NCBI GenBank assembly: GCA_027488215.1
Contig: JAIYCB010000044.1
Location: 90,778-154,777 of the forward strand
DNA length: 64,000 nucleotides
From: Comamonadaceae bacterium
GTDB taxonomy: Bacteria > Pseudomonadota > Gammaproteobacteria > Burkholderiales > Burkholderiaceae_C
Direction: 5' to 3'
In this document: positions 47,357-56,642 of the stretch, piece by piece
Layout of the letters: the number at the start of each line of letters is the position of its first letter
Numbering within the stretch: position 1 is the stretch's first letter
Position numbers and translations under genes: made by a program
Notes under the pieces: model-generated
Database searches by the model: none
Told to the model about the DNA's origin: nothing
What the model saw: the letters and a program-made list of their open reading frames with translations, nothing else

Positions 47357-48907
47357 ATGAGGGCGATAGACGCGCTGGACAAGGCGGGCTTGAGAACGCC
47401 TAATGCCATCTTCGTCCAGCAGGGCGGCATTTCAGTGAGCTATCAAGAGGCGGTAGCGATATCCCATCGGATCGCCGCGAAGATCCAGGACATGGGCATG
47501 GAGCCAGGCACCCGTGTTGCTTTTTTGTCCCCCAACGATTGGCGTGGCTTGATTTTCATGTACGGTCTCTGGCGGGCGGGAATGGTCTTGGTGCCCGTCA
47601 ATGTCAGAAACAGTCCGGTCTTGAATGCAGCCATTTTGCGGCAACACCAGCCCACAGCCATGGTGCACCACAGCCAAGTCGGCACGCTTGCGGCGCATGT
47701 GAAAGAAGAACTGCAAACACTGTCTCAATGGTGTTGTCTCGACCAACAAGATGGCGAGGTACCTTCGTTAATGGATTGGATGGCGCCTCCTGGATCGATG
47801 GCCAAAGAACTACCCAACGATCCATTGGCCCCCTGGACTCTTTATTCAACAAGCGGAACAACGGGCAGCTCCAAAGGCGTTCTGCACACGCACCTTTCTA
47901 ACTACGTGACCAGCGTCGACATGCTGTTTGCCATGCGTGCGCATGAAGCTAAGCGTCACTTGGTCGTGGCGCCCATGACCCACTTTGCGGGCAGTTTCAT
48001 CTTCGCACTCACCATGACCGGGTCCACGCATGTGTTGCTGGACAAGGCGGATCCCCTGGAAATACTGGAAACCATCGAGAAAGAAAAGATACAAATTCTT
48101 TTTCTTCCACCCACCGTGATCTACATGCTGCTGGCCTCTGAAAAAATCAAATCATTTGATTACGGAACCCTGGAACAATTCGTTTATGCCGCAGCGCCCA
48201 TGGCAGAAGAACCTCTGAAGCAGGCACTGTCTATTTTCGGGCCCGTCATGGTGAACATGTATGGTCAAGCAGAAGCCATAGGCCCCATCACCTTTTTGTC
48301 ACCCACTGATCACATGCAAGGTGCAACACCTGCACGCACGAACGTCTTGCGATCGATTGGCTCGCCTTCCATCAGTCGACAAGCTCGGGTCATGCGCGAA
48401 GATGGCCAATGGTGCGAGACAGGGGAGCCCGGGGAAATCGTCTTGCGCGACTGGGTCAGCAGTGCTGCCTATCTGGACGATGAACCCGCAACTGCTTTGG
48501 TGCACCGATATGACTGGTACCACACAGGTGATGTGGGTGCCATGGATCAAGACGGCCGCATCACGCTGTTGGATCGTAAAAAAGACGTGATCATTTCAGG
48601 CGGGTTCAACATCTACTCAGCAGGTGTTGAACAAGCGTTGATGACGCATCCATCCGTCCAGGAAGCATGTGTCTTTGGCATTCCCGACGACAAATGGGGC
48701 GAATCGGTTCACGCTGTGATGGAACTCAAGCCTGGTTGCTTGGTCGACGCTGTCGAATTGCAGAACTTGGTGAAGACTCAAATTGGATCGGTCAGTACAC
48801 CCAAGTCAGTGGAATTCACAGACAACCTCCCCAGAAGCGCAACGGGGAAAGTGCTCAAACGGGAACTTCGAATGCGCTACTGGCAGGGCAGAGACAGGGC
48901 GATATGA
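47357..48907 (+). CDS. AMP-forming acyl-CoA ligase
   Basis: The 516-residue ANL-superfamily enzyme activates a carboxylic acid to its CoA thioester. The P-loop YSTSGTTGSSKGVLHTH, the hinge region LDRKKDVIISGGFNIYSA and the catalytic lysine in PRSATGKVLKREL are present. AGGAGAAGA precedes the ATG. It follows the DctM gene by 16 bases, which links uptake and activation of the same acid. Confidence 0.93.
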   Translation: MRAIDALDKAGLRTPNAIFVQQGGISVSYQEAVAISHRIAAKIQDMGMEPGTRVAFLSPNDWRGLIFMYGLWRAGMVLVPVNVRNSPVLNAAILRQHQPTAMVHHSQVGTLAAHVKEELQTLSQWCCLDQQDGEVPSLMDWMAPPGSMAKELPNDPLAPWTLYSTSGTTGSSKGVLHTHLSNYVTSVDMLFAMRAHEAKRHLVVAPMTHFAGSFIFALTMTGSTHVLLDKADPLEILETIEKEKIQILFLPPTVIYMLLASEKIKSFDYGTLEQFVYAAAPMAEEPLKQALSIFGPVMVNMYGQAEAIGPITFLSPTDHMQGATPARTNVLRSIGSPSISRQARVMREDGQWCETGEPGEIVLRDWVSSAAYLDDEPATALVHRYDWYHTGDVGAMDQDGRITLLDRKKDVIISGGFNIYSAGVEQALMTHPSVQEACVFGIPDDKWGESVHAVMELKPGCLVDAVELQNLVKTQIGSVSTPKSVEFTDNLPRSATGKVLKRELRMRYWQGRDRAI

Positions 48908-48933
48908 GCCGCCGAACAGATGGGGCTGGTGAT

Positions 48934-49842
48934 TTACCGGGCTACACCTTCAGTGGCCTGCAGCCACTCTTGATGCAATTTTTCAACCCTCCGGGCAACG
49001 GTCTCCACCGCACCAACGCTGGCCACACCTTGGCCTGCACTCCACGCGGTTTTCCAACTGGCCAAATCGCTCGCACCCTTGGGCAACAAACTGCCATCGG
49101 CTTGCATGATGCCTTGCGCCAGCAGGGACGATTTCAAAAAGTTGGCAGGAATGCCCGTCACCGCATCGGTCTTCACAATGTCGTCGGCACCCACGCTCGC
49201 CAAGGCCTCTTTGTAAGATTGCGACGCCATGCTTTCTGGCGTGGCGATGAATGGCGTACCAATGTAGGCCATGTTAGCCCCAGCCACTTGAACGGCGCGC
49301 ACCTGGCGACCGGTGGTCAAGCAACCCGCAACGGCCAAGGGGCCCGACCAGAAACCACGCACTTCCTCAATGAAGGCAAACGGGTTAATCCAGCCTGTAT
49401 TGCCGCCTGCGCCTGCCGTCAAAAGGACCAGCATATCAACGCCCGCTTGTATCGCCTTTCTGGCATGCCTGACGCTGGCCACATCTGCCAACACATGACC
49501 TCCGTAGGCATGAACGCGCTCGACCACGTTGATAGGCGATCCGACCGATGTGATGACCCAGGGAACGCGATGGTTGATCACGATGTCCAGGTCGTCATCC
49601 CTTCTTGCATTGGAAGGATGCAGGATCAGGTTGGCTGCAAAAAGTCCACTCGCGCCGTGTGTTCGATCCTTGATTTCTGCCATCCAGGCATCCAGCAAAG
49701 CAGGTGTTCGGGCGTTGAGCGTTGGAAACGCACCCACAATGCCTGCATTGGTCGCCGCAACCACGAGTTCGATACCGCTGACCAAAAACATGGGTGCGGC
49801 AATCACCGGAACCTTGAATGAAGAAAGCGCTTTTGTTTTCAT
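48934..49842 (-). CDS. Nitronate monooxygenase-like flavoprotein
   Basis: The 302-residue TIM-barrel FMN protein (NMO/2-nitropropane dioxygenase family) shows KVPVIAAPMFLVSG, GIVGAFPTLNAR, LVLLTAGAGGNTGW and GPLAVAGCLTTGRQV. Some relatives act on enoyl-CoA or nitro compounds. The ATG at 49842 (MKTKALSSF) is preferred to the longer frame, which would cover the divergent promoter. It lies between two AMP-ligase genes, on the opposite strand. Confidence 0.88.
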   Translation of the reverse strand: MKTKALSSFKVPVIAAPMFLVSGIELVVAATNAGIVGAFPTLNARTPALLDAWMAEIKDRTHGASGLFAANLILHPSNARRDDDLDIVINHRVPWVITSVGSPINVVERVHAYGGHVLADVASVRHARKAIQAGVDMLVLLTAGAGGNTGWINPFAFIEEVRGFWSGPLAVAGCLTTGRQVRAVQVAGANMAYIGTPFIATPESMASQSYKEALASVGADDIVKTDAVTGIPANFLKSSLLAQGIMQADGSLLPKGASDLASWKTAWSAGQGVASVGAVETVARRVEKLHQEWLQATEGVAR

Positions 49843-49958
49843 GCTGATCAAAAAAAGATTCAAAGAAAATTCAGTGAAATACGAATCCAGCATTCCAGCT
49901 TGACACGCCATCTGCCAGGACAGCACAAATTACCATGAATTGACCGAAGGAGAAAACC

Positions 49959-51518
49959 TTGTTATCCCTTGACCATGCCGAGATCACGATACCTGACATA
50001 TTCAGCAGCCACGGAAAGTTTCGCAAGCACCAAGAAGCTGTGGTGTGCGGTTCAGTCAGGCGCACTTGGGGTGATTTCAACGACAACATGAACCGAGTGG
50101 CCAACGCACTTTTGGCCTCAGGCGCTTCGCGTGGTGACAGGGTTGTGGTCATGATGGGCAACTCTGTGGAGATACTCGAAGTCATGTTCGGTATTGTCAA
50201 AGCGGGTTGCTGTGTGGTCCCGCTCTCGGGTTTGTTGACGGGTCAGCAACTGGCTTCCTTGATCAACGACTGCGGCGCCAAACAGGCATTTGCAACCCTT
50301 GAGTTCATCGAACGTCTACGGCCATACCAAGATGAACTCGTGCATCTCCATGAAAACCAGCGCTATGTTGTGCATGGTCAGGCCCAGGGCTGGATGGATT
50401 ACCGTGCATTGACAGATGCACAGCCCACAGACACCCCGAATGTGGTCTACCGTTCTGAGGATGCCTTCAACATCATCTACAGCTCAGGCACAACAGGCCT
50501 TCCAAAAGGCATCATGCAAAGTCACCGGGCCAGAGTGCATTGGGCCATTTCCAATTCCATAGAAATGCGTTTCAGTGACCGCAGCCGTGCATTGACCACC
50601 ACTTCACTTTATTCCAATGGCACATGGCTCATGATGCTGCCCGTTCTGTTCAGTGGTGGCACCTGCGTGGTCATGCCTGCTTTCGATCCGATGGCATTTT
50701 CAAAGTTGGTAGAGGAAGAAAAAATCACCCATACCTTCATGGTGCCTGCGCAATTCATCGCACTCCTGCAGACCGATATGGACCAGCATGACCTGAGTAG
50801 CCTGCAAGTGATCCTGTGTGCAGGCTCCCCACTCAGACGTGAAACCAAGCGCCAAGTCATCGAACGCTTGGGGGACAAACTCATCGAACTGTATGGCTTC
50901 AGCGAAGGCTTTGCGACGATGCTCAAACCTGGTGCACCAGCCGACAAGTTTGACACCGTGGGCATTCCAGTCTTGGGCTTTGAAGTGCGAATTCTCGATG
51001 AATCGGGTCAGGTCCTTGGCCCCGGTGAAATTGGTGAAATCGCGGGTTATGGACCAGGCATGATGTCTGGCTACCACGGCAAAGCTGTTGAAACAGCAGC
51101 GCTGATTTGGCAGGACGAAAGAGGACGAACCTTCATTCGCTCGGGTGACATCGGACGACAGGATGAAGAAGGCTATCTCACATTGGTTGACCGCAAGAAG
51201 GACATGATCATTTCCGGCGGCTTCAATGTTTTCCCTGCAGATTTGGAAGAAATCTTGGGGCAACACGTCGACGTACTGGACGCCACGGTCATTGGCGTTC
51301 CCCATGAGCGCTGGGGAGAAACGCCATTGGCTTTGGTGATTCTCAGACCTGGTGCCGTATTTGATTCAGCATCCATGCTGTCTTGGTGCAACGAGCGCTT
51401 GGGTAAGCACCAAAGACTCTCCAACATCGAAACACGTCAAGACTTCCCGCGCAATGCCTTGGGAAAGGTCTTGAAACGGATCCTGCGTGAGCCTTACTGG
51501 GAAAAGGTCAAAACCTGA
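49959..51518 (+). CDS. Second AMP-forming acyl-CoA ligase
   Basis: The 519-residue ANL enzyme has YSSGTTGLPKGIMQSH, YGFSEGFATMLK, the DRKKDMIISGGFNVFP hinge and the lysine in PRNALGKVLKRIL. The start is a TTG at 49959, supported by a strong GAAGGAG site 5 bases upstream; no ATG lies nearby. It differs clearly from the first ligase, so the two probably activate different acids or act at different steps. Confidence 0.9.
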   Translation: MLSLDHAEITIPDIFSSHGKFRKHQEAVVCGSVRRTWGDFNDNMNRVANALLASGASRGDRVVVMMGNSVEILEVMFGIVKAGCCVVPLSGLLTGQQLASLINDCGAKQAFATLEFIERLRPYQDELVHLHENQRYVVHGQAQGWMDYRALTDAQPTDTPNVVYRSEDAFNIIYSSGTTGLPKGIMQSHRARVHWAISNSIEMRFSDRSRALTTTSLYSNGTWLMMLPVLFSGGTCVVMPAFDPMAFSKLVEEEKITHTFMVPAQFIALLQTDMDQHDLSSLQVILCAGSPLRRETKRQVIERLGDKLIELYGFSEGFATMLKPGAPADKFDTVGIPVLGFEVRILDESGQVLGPGEIGEIAGYGPGMMSGYHGKAVETAALIWQDERGRTFIRSGDIGRQDEEGYLTLVDRKKDMIISGGFNVFPADLEEILGQHVDVLDATVIGVPHERWGETPLALVILRPGAVFDSASMLSWCNERLGKHQRLSNIETRQDFPRNALGKVLKRILREPYWEKVKT

Positions 51519-51587
51519 AGTCACCTCCAGCCCCAAGAGACACTCCTCTTAGCGTTTAACATCCTGATAACACCTGCGCCCCTCGAG

Positions 51588-52250
51588 ATGAAACCCATCA
51601 CTACACCCAGCCCCAAAGCGAAGAAGCCTCTCAAAAGTATCAGCGACACCAGCTCAAAGACCAAAGACACTGCTGAGGGAGTCATTGGCGACAGAAGGGC
51701 AGAGCTGATCGAGAAAGCAGCGCATTTGTTCGGTGAACGGGGGTATGCCAACACGTCGATGCGGGATATTTCGGCCGCTTTTGGCATTTTGCATGGATCG
51801 ATTTACCACCACTTTGGTTCCAAGGAAGAACTGTTCATCACGGTCTATGCCTCTGGGGTGGATCGATTCGTCAACGACGTCGAAAAAGCCATCGAACCCT
51901 TGAGCGACCCTTGGCAAAGGCTTGAAGCGGCTTGCATTGCACATCTCGAAGCCCTACTCATGCGGGAAAGTCCAGCGGCGACCGTTCTGGCCGATTGGTC
52001 TGCCAATTACTCAGAGAGCATGCGCTCTGCATTGATTGAACAGCGTGACAAGTACGAAAAAGTTTTTTTCAAACTGACAGACGCGGTTGACTTGCCTTCG
52101 GGCGTCAAAAAACGCTACTTCCGTTTGGGCCTTTTGGGTGCACTCAATGGTGCCTTGATGTGGTACCAACCGGGTGGTGACTCACCGGCCACAGTTGCCA
52201 AGCAACTTTTTTCTCTTTTCAGGAAAAGCGCAGATACCCGTCATCCTTGA
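51588..52250 (+). CDS. TetR-family regulator
   Basis: The 220-residue repressor has a basic, Lys/Ser-rich N-tail (1-30), a TetR HTH (NTSMRDISAAFGILHGSIYHHF, with GSKEELF) and a C-terminal ligand domain. Regulators of this type in acyl-CoA pathways often bind acyl-CoA thioesters. It is 69 bases after the second ligase. A dyad of the TetR type lies near the P450 operon at 56537-56556. Confidence 0.93.
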   Translation: MKPITTPSPKAKKPLKSISDTSSKTKDTAEGVIGDRRAELIEKAAHLFGERGYANTSMRDISAAFGILHGSIYHHFGSKEELFITVYASGVDRFVNDVEKAIEPLSDPWQRLEAACIAHLEALLMRESPAATVLADWSANYSESMRSALIEQRDKYEKVFFKLTDAVDLPSGVKKRYFRLGLLGALNGALMWYQPGGDSPATVAKQLFSLFRKSADTRHP

Positions 52251-52280
52251 ACCTGGCGCAAATCATTCGCGAAGCCAACA

Positions 52281-53537
52281 TCAATTTTGGCGTTGGAGAA
52301 TGGTGATTGAACAAGCGGCTTCATCAAAGCCAATCACCCCTCCGCCATTTTCTGCAACCGCAATGTTCGCGCCCTCTGATTGTCTGCTGCCGGCCTCACC
52401 TCGCAATTGGGTCACCAGCTCATAAATCATGGACAGCCCAGTGGCACCGACTGGGTGCCCCTTGGACACCAACCCCCCAGACAAATTGATCGGAAGGTCG
52501 CCACCCAAAGAAGTGGCACCACTGGCCACGTAGGCGCCGCCCTGACCTATTTCACAAAATCCCAGCATTTCCGCTTGGTAAATTTCACAAAAGGATGTCG
52601 CATCGTGCACCTCGGCAATGTCAATGTCTGACGGCGCCAGACCTGCCTTCGCATAGGCCCGTTTGGCGGCCACATGGGAAAGACCTGGCTCGGCCAGGTC
52701 ACGATACTTTCCTCCCGTCAACACGCTGGCACTGACCGCAATGGCCCGCTCTTGAACGCGTTGAGGCAATTCACGCAAAAAACGCTCAGAACAAAGCAAA
52801 GCGGCAGCCGCTCCATCTCCCACGGGTGAACACATGGCACGGGTCAAAGGCCAACTGATCTCCCGATCATTGAGCACCTCCTCAGGTGTGATGGTGAACC
52901 GGTACTGCGCATTCGGATTCAAAGCACCCATGGCGTGGTTTTTGGAAGACGCATAGGCGATCTGCTCACGCGTCGTGCCGAAAGTTTTCATGTGGTATGC
53001 GGCCTGCATGGCATAGGTGTCCATGAATAGCGTTCCCCCGCCACTGTTGGTCACAAAGGGCTTTCCCGATTGCTCGCCTGCCTTACGGTAATACGCCTCC
53101 CACTCGTGCGGATCAAGCTGGTCAATCCCACCCTGAAAAATCTCCATGGTGCGCTCTGGGTCGCCCGGGAAAAAAGTTTTCTCAACACCCATGGCCAGCG
53201 ACAAGTCACACTCGCCACTCAAAATGTCTTTGTAAGCACCATGAAACGCCATGGAGGCCGTTGCACAGCCGCCTTCGACGTTGATGAGCGGCACCCTTTC
53301 CGGAAAGATGCCTTCACGCACCAAGGGAGTAAAACAAACCTGTCCACGGATATTGCGTTGCCCAAAGGTGCCCATGCCGCAATTGCCAAACCATGCTTGC
53401 TGAATTTGCTGGGCAACATCGACACCAGTGTCTGAGATCAAGCCCATCAATGCATCCCGGGTGAGATCTTTGAATGTTTTATCAGCCTGCTTGCCAAAGG
53501 GCGTGCATGAAACACCAATCACATAAACATCGCTCAT
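52281..53537 (-). CDS. SCP-x-like thiolase
   Basis: The 418-residue protein has the nucleophile region NVEGGCATASMAFHG, the HDAxS segment EVHDATSFCEIYQ and GGLVSKGHPVGATGLSM. The C-terminal Cys of ordinary thiolases is replaced (AENGGGVIGFDEA), as in SCP2/SCP-x-type thiolases that act on branched or steroid side chains. The ATG at 53537 follows GGAGG; the longer frame upstream overlaps the P450 gene and is rejected. It is the last gene of the SDR - reductase - P450 - thiolase group. Confidence 0.9.
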   Translation of the reverse strand: MSDVYVIGVSCTPFGKQADKTFKDLTRDALMGLISDTGVDVAQQIQQAWFGNCGMGTFGQRNIRGQVCFTPLVREGIFPERVPLINVEGGCATASMAFHGAYKDILSGECDLSLAMGVEKTFFPGDPERTMEIFQGGIDQLDPHEWEAYYRKAGEQSGKPFVTNSGGGTLFMDTYAMQAAYHMKTFGTTREQIAYASSKNHAMGALNPNAQYRFTITPEEVLNDREISWPLTRAMCSPVGDGAAAALLCSERFLRELPQRVQERAIAVSASVLTGGKYRDLAEPGLSHVAAKRAYAKAGLAPSDIDIAEVHDATSFCEIYQAEMLGFCEIGQGGAYVASGATSLGGDLPINLSGGLVSKGHPVGATGLSMIYELVTQLRGEAGSRQSEGANIAVAENGGGVIGFDEAACSITILQRQN

Positions 53538-53563
53538 GAGAAACCTCCAAAGAACAAACCGGT

Positions 53564-54778
53564 TTAGCCGAGAACCAAGGGCAACTGCGTAGGACCACGC
53601 ATCACCAAGGCGTCCAACCACTTCACTTCGCCTTGTCCAAACCGCATGGCGGGGTATTGGGCCACCAGTGATCCGATGCACACCTTCGCCTCCAACCTGG
53701 CCAAAGGAGCGCCGAGACAAAAATGAAGACCTTGACCAAAGGTCAAATGCCTGTTGGGGGTCCGGTCCAGAATCAACTCATGCGGCCGATCAAATCGACG
53801 CGGGTCTCTGTTGGCTGCATTGATCATTGCAAACACACGATCACCCGCCATCAACTTTTTGCCGTGCAACTCATGATCGACCGCAGCCACTCGAGCAATG
53901 CTGTTGCTGGGGCCGTCGTACCGCAGAAACTCCTCAACGGCAGAATCAATCAGCATGGGGTCATCATGCAGTTTTTGTTTTTGTTCTGGATGCTCAATCA
54001 GTGCCACAACGGCACTGCCCAGCAAGCTGGTGGTCGTTTCATGCCCCCCAAACAACACCAGCATGCACATGGCCACCAACTCATCCTCGCTCAGAGCGCC
54101 ATTCGCATCCGTGGCATTCACCATGGCCGTGATGACATCGTCGCCGGGTGAACTTCGTCTTTGTGCAATCACCTCGCGGAAATAAGCAGACATGCGATCT
54201 GCACCATCTCTTGCTTTCTTGTATTTGTCTTCTTCTGTGCGCGATGTGCCGATGAACAAACGCAAATCATCAGACCATTGCTTGATCTCAGCAAAGTCCT
54301 CACGCGGCAAACCCATCATGTCCAAAATGACGTAGGCTGGCAAAAGCACGGCAACTTTTTCCATGAAATCCATTTCACGCGACGGATCCATGGCTTCCAG
54401 CAATTGCTCCACCGTCTTTCTAATCGCCACTTCTCTTGACTGAATCAGCTTCAGCGAGAAGACCACATTCATCATCTTTCGAAGCCGCGTGTGTTCAGGT
54501 GGCGCCTTGAACACCAGCCACTCATTGAGGTAACGCATGACACCCGAAAGAATGTCACGCCGCTCGTCTTTCAAGGCCTCGTAAAAAGGACGCAAACGAT
54601 CAGAGGACATATTGGACGACATGGCCACCTGCCGGACATCGTCATAACGCGTGATGATCCAGCTCTTGATCGCCGGGCTCCAATGAACCGGATCACGTTC
54701 CTGCAAGGCCTCATAGAAGGGGAAAGGATTGGTTCTGATCGCATCGTTGGATGGATCATAGACAAGCGATTCAGTCAT
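53564..54778 (-). CDS. Cytochrome P450
   Basis: The 404-residue soluble bacterial P450 has the heme-binding loop FGQGLHFCLGAPLARLE, the I-helix oxygen motif FGGHETTTS and the K-helix EEFLRYDG (ExxR). It lacks a membrane anchor. Its ATG overlaps the stop of the upstream reductase (ATGA), so the two are translationally coupled. It should hydroxylate a substrate of this island; family number and substrate cannot be told. Confidence 0.95.
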   Translation of the reverse strand: MTESLVYDPSNDAIRTNPFPFYEALQERDPVHWSPAIKSWIITRYDDVRQVAMSSNMSSDRLRPFYEALKDERRDILSGVMRYLNEWLVFKAPPEHTRLRKMMNVVFSLKLIQSREVAIRKTVEQLLEAMDPSREMDFMEKVAVLLPAYVILDMMGLPREDFAEIKQWSDDLRLFIGTSRTEEDKYKKARDGADRMSAYFREVIAQRRSSPGDDVITAMVNATDANGALSEDELVAMCMLVLFGGHETTTSLLGSAVVALIEHPEQKQKLHDDPMLIDSAVEEFLRYDGPSNSIARVAAVDHELHGKKLMAGDRVFAMINAANRDPRRFDRPHELILDRTPNRHLTFGQGLHFCLGAPLARLEAKVCIGSLVAQYPAMRFGQGEVKWLDALVMRGPTQLPLVLG

Positions 54779-55764
54779 AGATCCAGCACCAAACAAGGGG
54801 TTAACGATCTCGAGCAGCAGGGTGTGAATGCGTCATTTTTTTCATGCTCTTCAGGCAGCATGAATTGATCACGGTGATCTGGAGTGCCCTCCAAAATCGA
54901 CGTCAAGCAAGACCCGCAATGACCCTGCTCACACGAAACCAGTACGTCAATGCCCGCCAGCGAAAGTGCCTGAACTGCCGTCTGGCCGACGGGCACCTCC
55001 ACCATGGCACCTGTTGATTGAATCTTGATGGTGAATGCCTGATCCATACGTACTGATCCTCCTGAAATTGGCTCCGAAGATCCGCTAAAAAGTTCTTTTC
55101 TAATTTTTGTGTCTTTCAAACCTGCCTCCTTGGCCGCACCAATCACAGCATTCATGAAGCCAACCGGGCCACAGGTGTAGAGCCATGCATGGGCATCTGC
55201 ATGAGAGAAAATTTCCTCAATGCTTCCGGAATTTTCATCATCAAATGAAAAAATCACGTTTCTTGCGTAACTTGAGGACTTGAGCTCCTCAACGAAAGCA
55301 GCACTGTCATGACTTCGGGCGTGGTAGTGAAGACGAAATTTTCTTTTTTGAGAACTGAGGGTCTCGGCCATTGCCAAGATGGGGGTGATCCCTATCCCCC
55401 CAGCGACCAAGACAACCGGGTGGTCATCAGATTGCAAAGCAAAAAGATTGCGGGGGCCACGGGCTTGCAGCGTTTTTCCAGCCTTGATTTCATCTTGAAG
55501 ACTCAGTGATGCTCCACTGCCATTGGGATCACCCAATACAGCAATGCGCCAACTCCTCTCGCCGTGCCGGCTGCACAAGGAATACTGCCTGACCACATCA
55601 TGACCCATGCGATCGGTCGCCTTGATGTCGATATGAGCTCCAGCTTCCCAGTCGGGAAGCTCGGCTCCGTCAAGGCTAGAGAGTTCAGCGACCAGAACAT
55701 TGGCACCCTGAATGGACCAACTCACCACGGCTAATTCCATAAAACTTGCCGATGCTGGATTCAT
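54775..55764 (-). CDS. PDR/VanB-type reductase with a C-terminal [2Fe-2S] domain
   Basis: The 329-residue protein has a flavin-binding barrel (RQYSLCSRHG), an NAD(P) domain (VLVAGGIGITPILAMA, LYTCGPVGFM) and a plant-type ferredoxin domain with CEQGHCGSC and a downstream Cys. This layout is that of phthalate dioxygenase reductases, which transfer electrons from NADH straight to an oxygenase. Here it is coupled by ATGA overlaps to the P450 downstream and the SDR upstream. Confidence 0.93.
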   Translation of the reverse strand: MNPASASFMELAVVSWSIQGANVLVAELSSLDGAELPDWEAGAHIDIKATDRMGHDVVRQYSLCSRHGERSWRIAVLGDPNGSGASLSLQDEIKAGKTLQARGPRNLFALQSDDHPVVLVAGGIGITPILAMAETLSSQKRKFRLHYHARSHDSAAFVEELKSSSYARNVIFSFDDENSGSIEEIFSHADAHAWLYTCGPVGFMNAVIGAAKEAGLKDTKIRKELFSGSSEPISGGSVRMDQAFTIKIQSTGAMVEVPVGQTAVQALSLAGIDVLVSCEQGHCGSCLTSILEGTPDHRDQFMLPEEHEKNDAFTPCCSRSLTPCLVLDL

Positions 55765-56510
55765 AGCGGTGGCATCCTGAGACCACCATCGAGTCGAATG
55801 GTTTCCCCATTGATCATGGGATTGGCAGCGACAGCCAAGACAAACTCTGCAAATTCTTCAGGCTTGCCAGGGCGCTGCGGCCAAGCAGCGTTTTGCAACA
55901 ACCCATCGAGCACATCCTGCGAAACATGGGCTTGCACCATGGGCGTCATGAAAACGCCGGGACAAATGGTGACAACGCGTATGGCGTGCTTTCCCAACTC
56001 CCTGGCAAGTGGCAAGGTCATGCCTGCAACCGCCGCTTTGGAAGCTGAATACGCCGCCTGTCCGATCTGACCGTCGAATGCAGCGATCGATGAAATGTTG
56101 ATGATCACACCCCTTTGACCGTTTTCTGTCACAGGCAAGGCGATCAACTGTTCGGCGGCCAGACGCAGGACATTGAATGTGCCCAGCACATTCACCTCCA
56201 TGACTTCCCGAAAGAGCTCCAGGGTGTGAACTCCCTTGCGACCAATCAACCGAGCGTTTTTGCCAACACCTGCGCAATTCACGATCAATCGAGCGGCACC
56301 AAATTTTTCGACTGACTCGCTCAAGGCCTTCTTCACTTCAGCTTCCGAAGTGACATCACAAATCACATACCGAACGGATGCATGGGACGGTCCTTCATGG
56401 CGATCCAAAACGGTCACACTTACGCCGTTGGCGTTCAACTTGCTCACCAACGCTTGGCCAAGACCCGATGCGCCACCGGTCACCACTGCGGTATTGATTA
56501 ACTCATTCAT
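55761..56510 (-). CDS. Short-chain dehydrogenase/reductase of the P450 operon
   Basis: The 249-residue SDR has VTGGASGLGQALVSKL, IVNCAGVGKN (NxAG), the serine in INISSIAAFDG and YSASKAA (YxxxK), ending GETIRLDGGLRMPP. It is the first gene of the P450 operon and could oxidise the alcohol made by the P450. The ATGA overlap with the reductase shows coupled translation. Confidence 0.93.
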   Translation of the reverse strand: MNELINTAVVTGGASGLGQALVSKLNANGVSVTVLDRHEGPSHASVRYVICDVTSEAEVKKALSESVEKFGAARLIVNCAGVGKNARLIGRKGVHTLELFREVMEVNVLGTFNVLRLAAEQLIALPVTENGQRGVIINISSIAAFDGQIGQAAYSASKAAVAGMTLPLARELGKHAIRVVTICPGVFMTPMVQAHVSQDVLDGLLQNAAWPQRPGKPEEFAEFVLAVAANPMINGETIRLDGGLRMPPL

Positions 56511-56536
56511 GCTGGTAAGCTTAGCAGAATGACTTT

Positions 56537-56556
56537 AACCAAACAAGTGGTTGGTT
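56537..56556. promoter_or_regulatory. Candidate TetR operator between P450 and hydratase operons
   Basis: The 20-base sequence starts AACCAAACAA and ends GTGGTTGGTT; the arms agree in 8 of 10 positions. It resembles the ACCAACC-type dyads bound by TetR regulators of acyl-CoA catabolism. It lies 27 bases before the SDR start and 87 before the hydratase. Confidence 0.5.
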
Positions 56557-56642
56557 GGCAGTTGCTGCAAACATTTTTTGGTTTCAATCAGAATCATTGC
56601 CAAGACTTTTGAATCACTGTTGAATTCAACTGGAGCCTCTGA

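Noticed and set aside
53556..53565. AAACCGGTTT palindrome between the thiolase and P450 genes
   Set aside because: Only 10 bases, inside a short gap of a single operon and overlapping the P450 stop; not a likely operator.
52281..53720. Longer thiolase start at 53720
   Set aside because: It would overlap the P450 gene by about 150 bases and add an Arg/Ser-rich N-terminus; the ATG at 53537 has a GGAGG site.
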